57,567 nt of DNA, taken from Bordetella parapertussis (lineage in GTDB: Bacteria; Pseudomonadota; Gammaproteobacteria; Burkholderiales; SG8-41). Position 1 is the first letter of the stretch. Every line of letters starts with the position of its first letter. Position numbers and translations under genes: made by a program. Below are positions 57,497 to 57,567 of the stretch, piece after piece. The stretch lies in assembly GCA_945901405.1 (NCBI GenBank), contig CAMDLH010000016.1, forward strand, positions 1-57,567, in the 5' to 3' direction. The notes under the pieces were generated by a model, which was not told the origin of the DNA, did no database searches, and saw only the letters and a list, made by a program, of their open reading frames with translations.

Positions 57497-57567
57497 AGGA
57501 GGTGCTGTACTTTTTCGGTGGCGCTTGGCAGACTCTGCGAGTTGAATATCACGCGGAGGGATTTTCA
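57497..57567 (+). other. Ribosome-site-like sequence at the window edge
   Basis: AGGAGG occurs at 57497-57502, and GGAGGG at 57556-57561 is followed by ATTTTC and an A at the last base. The latter would be a well-placed Shine-Dalgarno if the next base pair is TG, so the operon may continue beyond the window. No complete gene is seen in 57419-57567. Confidence 0.3.

Overview
The window reads as a high-GC chromosomal segment of a betaproteobacterium, most likely Burkholderiales and quite possibly from a metagenome-assembled genome. The strongest sign is eleven genes for Bug/TctC-type periplasmic solute-binding proteins, a family hugely expanded in that order. Around them lie organic-acid and CoA-thioester catabolic genes: a CaiB/BaiF CoA-transferase, MmgE/PrpD, mandelate racemase-like and crotonase enzymes, a pair of acyl-CoA dehydrogenases, an ICL/PEP-mutase-family lyase and a LeuCD-like hydro-lyase. 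I see no rRNA, tRNA or CRISPR array.

Layout. 1-0.7 kb: 3' part of an IS1634-type transposase. 1-15.5 kb: catabolic genes interleaved with solute-binding proteins. 15.5-17.3 kb: a UGSC-family gene whose single reading frame is crossed by an in-frame TGA exactly at the U of the U-G-x-C motif, so it probably encodes a 569-residue selenoprotein; a 48-bp perfect palindrome lies just upstream. 17-30 kb: more binding proteins, the acyl-CoA dehydrogenase pair, a VapBC toxin-antitoxin module, dapE, and a DUF4143 ATPase gene bracketed by two copies of a 38-nt palindromic repeat. 30.7-31.8 kb: the mobile mystery protein A/B pair (HTH plus Fic). 31.8-36.5 kb: divergent LeuD/LeuC homologues, an amidohydrolase, a cupin and an ICL/PEPM lyase. 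36.6-42.9 kb: TIGR02444 protein, NHL-repeat protein, a second Fic protein, a decayed GIY-YIG gene between perfect 35-bp inverted repeats, an SDR and a binding protein. 42.9-45.2 kb: an AT-richer islet with a broken HicB gene and a three-gene set headed by a TIGR04255-family protein; it abuts a truncated enolase-superfamily gene. 45.4-48.1 kb: CMD-family protein, D-2-hydroxyacid dehydrogenase and binding protein.

48.26-57.4 kb is different in kind: one tight co-oriented operon with mostly 4-nt overlaps. It encodes a 5'-truncated class III aminotransferase, a histidine-rich polytopic membrane protein, an SDR, a second membrane protein, a radical SAM enzyme with the cysteine pattern of the MJ0619/tetraether-lipid-synthase group, a FabZ-like dehydratase, a ketosynthase-like protein without the catalytic cysteine, an active-looking KAS II, a FabG-like SDR, a nitroreductase and an acyl carrier protein with a C-terminal extension. 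This looks like an undescribed fatty-acid/type II PKS-like lipid pathway with a radical SAM tailoring step. It is, with the selenoprotein, the most interesting content. Its left edge is a rearrangement scar that fuses the truncated aminotransferase tail-to-head with a response-regulator remnant.

Intergenic regions carry at least four families of palindromic repeats. In two places one family is nested inside another, which suggests an active history of small repeat mobility.
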